Shown here in pieces: positions 61,539 to 64,000 of a stretch of DNA of 64,000 nucleotides. Source of the DNA: Neodiprion pinetum (Eukaryota > Arthropoda > Insecta > Hymenoptera > Diprionidae); contig NC_060237.1 in assembly GCF_021155775.2 (NCBI RefSeq), positions 2,234,501 through 2,298,500 of the forward strand, written 5' to 3'. A program made the translations under genes and the position numbers. Position 1 is the first letter of the stretch. The number at the start of each line of letters is the position of its first letter. The notes under the pieces were generated by a model. That model saw only the letters and a list, made by a program, of their open reading frames with translations, was not told the origin of the DNA and ran no database searches.

Positions 61539-64000
61539 ATGAGCGCGAAGGGCCAAGAGGACCCTGGAGAAGATCTGACTTCCAGGTAAAAGACCCGCCG
61601 CAGCTTCATTTCCTTTCATCTAGAGTTTAAATCCTGATTGCCAACTGTGGGTTCACCGATCTTGGTCCCACGGTAAATCGCCTCGATTTTTCCCCGTAAA
61701 TTTCTATTCCCCAAGAAAATTCTAGCTCACGATCGAGATCGGTCGTGCTAAAAACATGGAATCCCTTCAGGGGCTAGAGTCGGGGGGAAGGTCCGTCGTA
61801 GAACTCGCCGTTGTTGACATGTCAGCGTGACAATGTATTTTGCGTTTTTGAGGTTATATTTAGCGTTTGCTTCCTCCTCTCGTGCCCCTGTTCTCCTCTG
61901 TCTGCACGTCCTCATGGCAATGACTAATGAATTATCCGCTCTTTGTTTACCTTTTCGAAGGTTCGTTAGTCTTATTAAAGCTACATTCCTTTTTTAAAAT
62001 CTGAAAATGAAAAGAGAAATTTGGTAAGCTACAGACTATCCGAGATTCTGTTTTTCAATCAACGAGCATCACTACCACTTCTACTCGTAATTGTGCTTTC
62101 ATTTCAGGGTAGGAGCTGAGAGCCCTGGCAGCGACATGAAGCGTGCCGCGGCAAAGAAACTCATTGAACGCTATTTCTATCAGTTAACAGATGGCTGTGG
62201 AAATCCACAGTGTGATAATCAGCATTGCGCATCAAGTGGGAAGGTGATAATAATTCTTCTTAGTATATCCAGTGAAAAAATGCTCTCAGTCTTTCAGAAA
62301 CAGAAACTTTCACATCCCATTTTTTGTAGGTGACTAATTTGACGCCAAATCAAGCAGCTGCGCAGGCAATTCAGTTGTTTTCTCAAGAGGCACGACTATG
62401 CGATGGAACACAACCCAACAAAGTAGCGAGAACCACGATAGAGCCAGGCCCTGCATCGCTGGCGAAAAGCTTGCCAGTGAAAAGTGTAAACCCGACTTGC
62501 TCCGTCGAAGGTATTGCAACAAAATTGGAAAATAAGAACCGAGACTTTGGAGCTGTAGCATCCAACTGCCTAAACATTTCTACCGGTTCTGTTCATGGAG
62601 AAACAGATAGCTCCAAGGCCAAAAACATGCCGTGTTCATGTTTTGATGGTGCCATTGAAAATTCTAATCCAGTCTTATTGAATAAATCAGAAAACAATTT
62701 AAATATTGACAAAATTTCCGATCTCGGGGGGTCCAAGAGTTGTTCAAAAATCGATAGAACAAATACATCAATTACAGAAAAAAACAACCTTTGGGTCAGA
62801 CAATATCGTTCACATTCTAATTCTAGCAGCACGTCTGGTTTGCATAATATCCATGATACACGTCATGCGCCAATTCGGCGACAAAAATACGTGAAAACCG
62901 AATGTGTATATCCGGGTAGGATAACGCGGTCTAAAATGAAGGAGGTGAAACCAACACCAAAAGATGTGGTAACAAGAAAGTCACTTGCGACTAAGAGGAT
63001 TGGAGTGTCTCGACGGTCGGATAAGCGCCAGTTGCAACGACTCGTTAGGAAATTAGTTGTGTTGACATTGTACCTTAGGTATTTGGAAGTGAAGAGATCG
63101 TCTCGGTGCATGAAAAGCAATGAATTTTAACAATTTATACGTTATTTATTTGCAAAGAGAGATAAATCCTTATTATACCGTCACATTATGTATTTTGTTT
63201 TGTAATAAATGCTTTATCGAAGCTTGTTTGTGACTTATGCTTTGTTTATTACTAGTCAAAGGCAAAACAAAGCTACGATTAATGAGTAAGATTTGTGCAA
63301 AGAAGAATACGACCAGTGCTTTTCACGCTTCATTGAACTGATAAAACATCAGAGAATTTGAGATTGAAATAAGTGAGAACTACCGACGAGACGATCTCTG
63401 AGTAAATACATACATACACATTTGTACAAATTTTTTTACTTTATTTTTCTAATTTGAATAGGAAAACCAGTGCCATACTTGACAGAACCAAAGTTGTTGG
63501 ATATAATACAGCAGTGTAAATCTGAAGAATCCTACTCTCTCCTCATTCGGACGTTGGGCGAAGTCTTCTCCTCTGCAGAAGCGTTGAGTCGTAGTTTTCA
63601 AAAAAGTGCAGAGAACGATTCTCCCCTTGCCGCCCTCCTTGATCGAGCTCCAGTTGACCTTCTTGGACCACCGCGAGACCTCAGTAAAGAAGCAGTAAGA
63701 TCACTGCAAGGAGAAGACAAGGAAGAGGATAGCAGCGATCCTTCACCTACTGTACCCCACCCTGACGATACCAGTGTAGATTTGCCTGCAGTTAGAAGAG
63801 CCTTTACAGCACTTTGGTCGTTACCAGGTACGAGCACGCACGGAATATTGATTATTGATTCGCTTATTCGTGTTTGATGTAAGTCAGGATCGAGAATCGA
63901 AAGCTGATCACTTGATTTCGATTTGTCTCACAGGAGAGGCATTCGAATCTGCACTTGTACATGCTCTGGTTACTTTGGCAGACAACATAGAACTGGACTT
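61539..64000 (+). CDS. Ube3a: E3 ubiquitin ligase UBE3A (E6AP), 5' part, cut by window end
   Basis: Exons 61539-61585, 62108-62243, 62330-62915, 63462-63827 and 63934->64000 join in phase. The N-terminal AZUL zinc domain starts at MKRAAAKKLIERYFYQLTDG, with zinc ligands in CGNPQCDNQHC and the later LC of SQEARLC. After a long Ser/Asn-rich linker come the conserved PYLTEPKLLDIIQQC, SLLIRTLGEVFSSAEAL, DLPAVRRAFTALWSLPG and FESALVHALVTLADNIELD segments. The HECT catalytic domain lies beyond the window. UBE3A transfers ubiquitin from E2 to substrates; AZUL binds the proteasome subunit Rpn10. The first in-frame ATG is at 61539 (MSAKGQEDPGEDLTSR); the Met at 62136 is an alternative start. The exon 3 donor (CCGG/GTAGGA at 62916) is inferred from phase and is the least certain junction. 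Confidence 0.88.
62916..63130 (+). other. Alternative 3' coding extension of UBE3A exon 3
   Basis: The exon 3 frame stays open past the inferred donor for about 71 more codons to a TAA at 63128-63130 (801 nt open from 62330). The extra peptide is highly basic (RITRSKMKEVKP, KRIGVSRRSDKRQLQRLVRK). Read as a terminal exon, it gives a ~327-residue protein with the AZUL domain but no HECT domain. Confidence 0.5.
63204..63209 (+). other. Poly(A) signal after the UBE3A exon 3 extension
   Basis: AATAAA lies 74 bp after the alternative stop codon and ~250 bp before the next UBE3A exon, so it could end a short transcript inside the gene. Confidence 0.45.

Noticed and set aside
62330..62521. Earlier UBE3A exon 3 donor at 62521 (GAAG/GTATTG)
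   Set aside because: It has the right phase, but its intron side lacks the G at position 5, and the frame after it remains coding-like for another 130 codons. The donor at 62916 was preferred, without certainty.

Overview
This window is nuclear DNA of an animal, almost certainly an insect and probably a hymenopteran (a sawfly-like genome is my best guess, not proven). The genes are split by GT-AG introns and can be joined exon by exon with consistent phases. The genes recognised are insect orthologues, including inscuteable and a Kunitz-bearing spondin. Non-coding DNA is AT-rich, full of microsatellites, and carries short terminal-inverted-repeat elements. Nothing bacterial, viral or phage-like was seen, and there are no rRNA, tRNA or CRISPR features I can support.

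Layout, left to right. 1-4.99 kb: no supportable gene, many microsatellites. 4.99-6.15 kb (+): splicing factor YJU2. 7.34-11.89 kb (-): a ten-exon, 969-residue coiled-coil protein I cannot name. 11.9-34.1 kb: the spondin locus (+), with a likely 5' UTR exon near 14.4-14.6 kb, the start codon at 18.3 kb, an 8-kb first coding intron, and the Reeler, Spondin_N, thrombospondin and Kunitz exons between 26.5 and 34.1 kb. 35.8-36.7 kb (-) and 36.8-39.35 kb (+): mitochondrial IF3 and GUF1 (mitochondrial EF4), head to head with 108 bp between start codons. 40.3-42.2 kb (+): a PP2C phosphatase. 42.7-45.2 kb (-): ArfGAP2/3. 46.1-47.8 kb (-): the SAGA subunit SUPT7L. 48.5-49.7 kb (+): MITD1. 50.6-54.8 kb (-): inscuteable. 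57.4-60.2 kb (+): CCT2. 61.5 kb to the right edge (+): the 5' part of UBE3A.

The genes are mostly unrelated housekeeping genes in a compact mixture of convergent pairs (YJU2/coiled-coil, spondin/mtIF3, PP2C/ArfGAP, MITD1/inscuteable) and divergent pairs (mtIF3/GUF1, SUPT7L/MITD1). The clearest functional pairing is mtIF3 with GUF1: both act on mitochondrial ribosomes and they appear to share one promoter.

The points most worth a second look are: the 3' end of UBE3A exon 3, whose frame stays open past the inferred splice donor and ends just before a poly(A) signal, which would give an AZUL-domain-only isoform; the mtIF3/GUF1 shared promoter with its GTTATGTTA-type repeats; a cluster of AP-1-type TGASTCA sites in inscuteable intron 1; three kinds of inverted-repeat element; and the uncharacterised coiled-coil gene. 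I did not find a convincing wholly new biological system.
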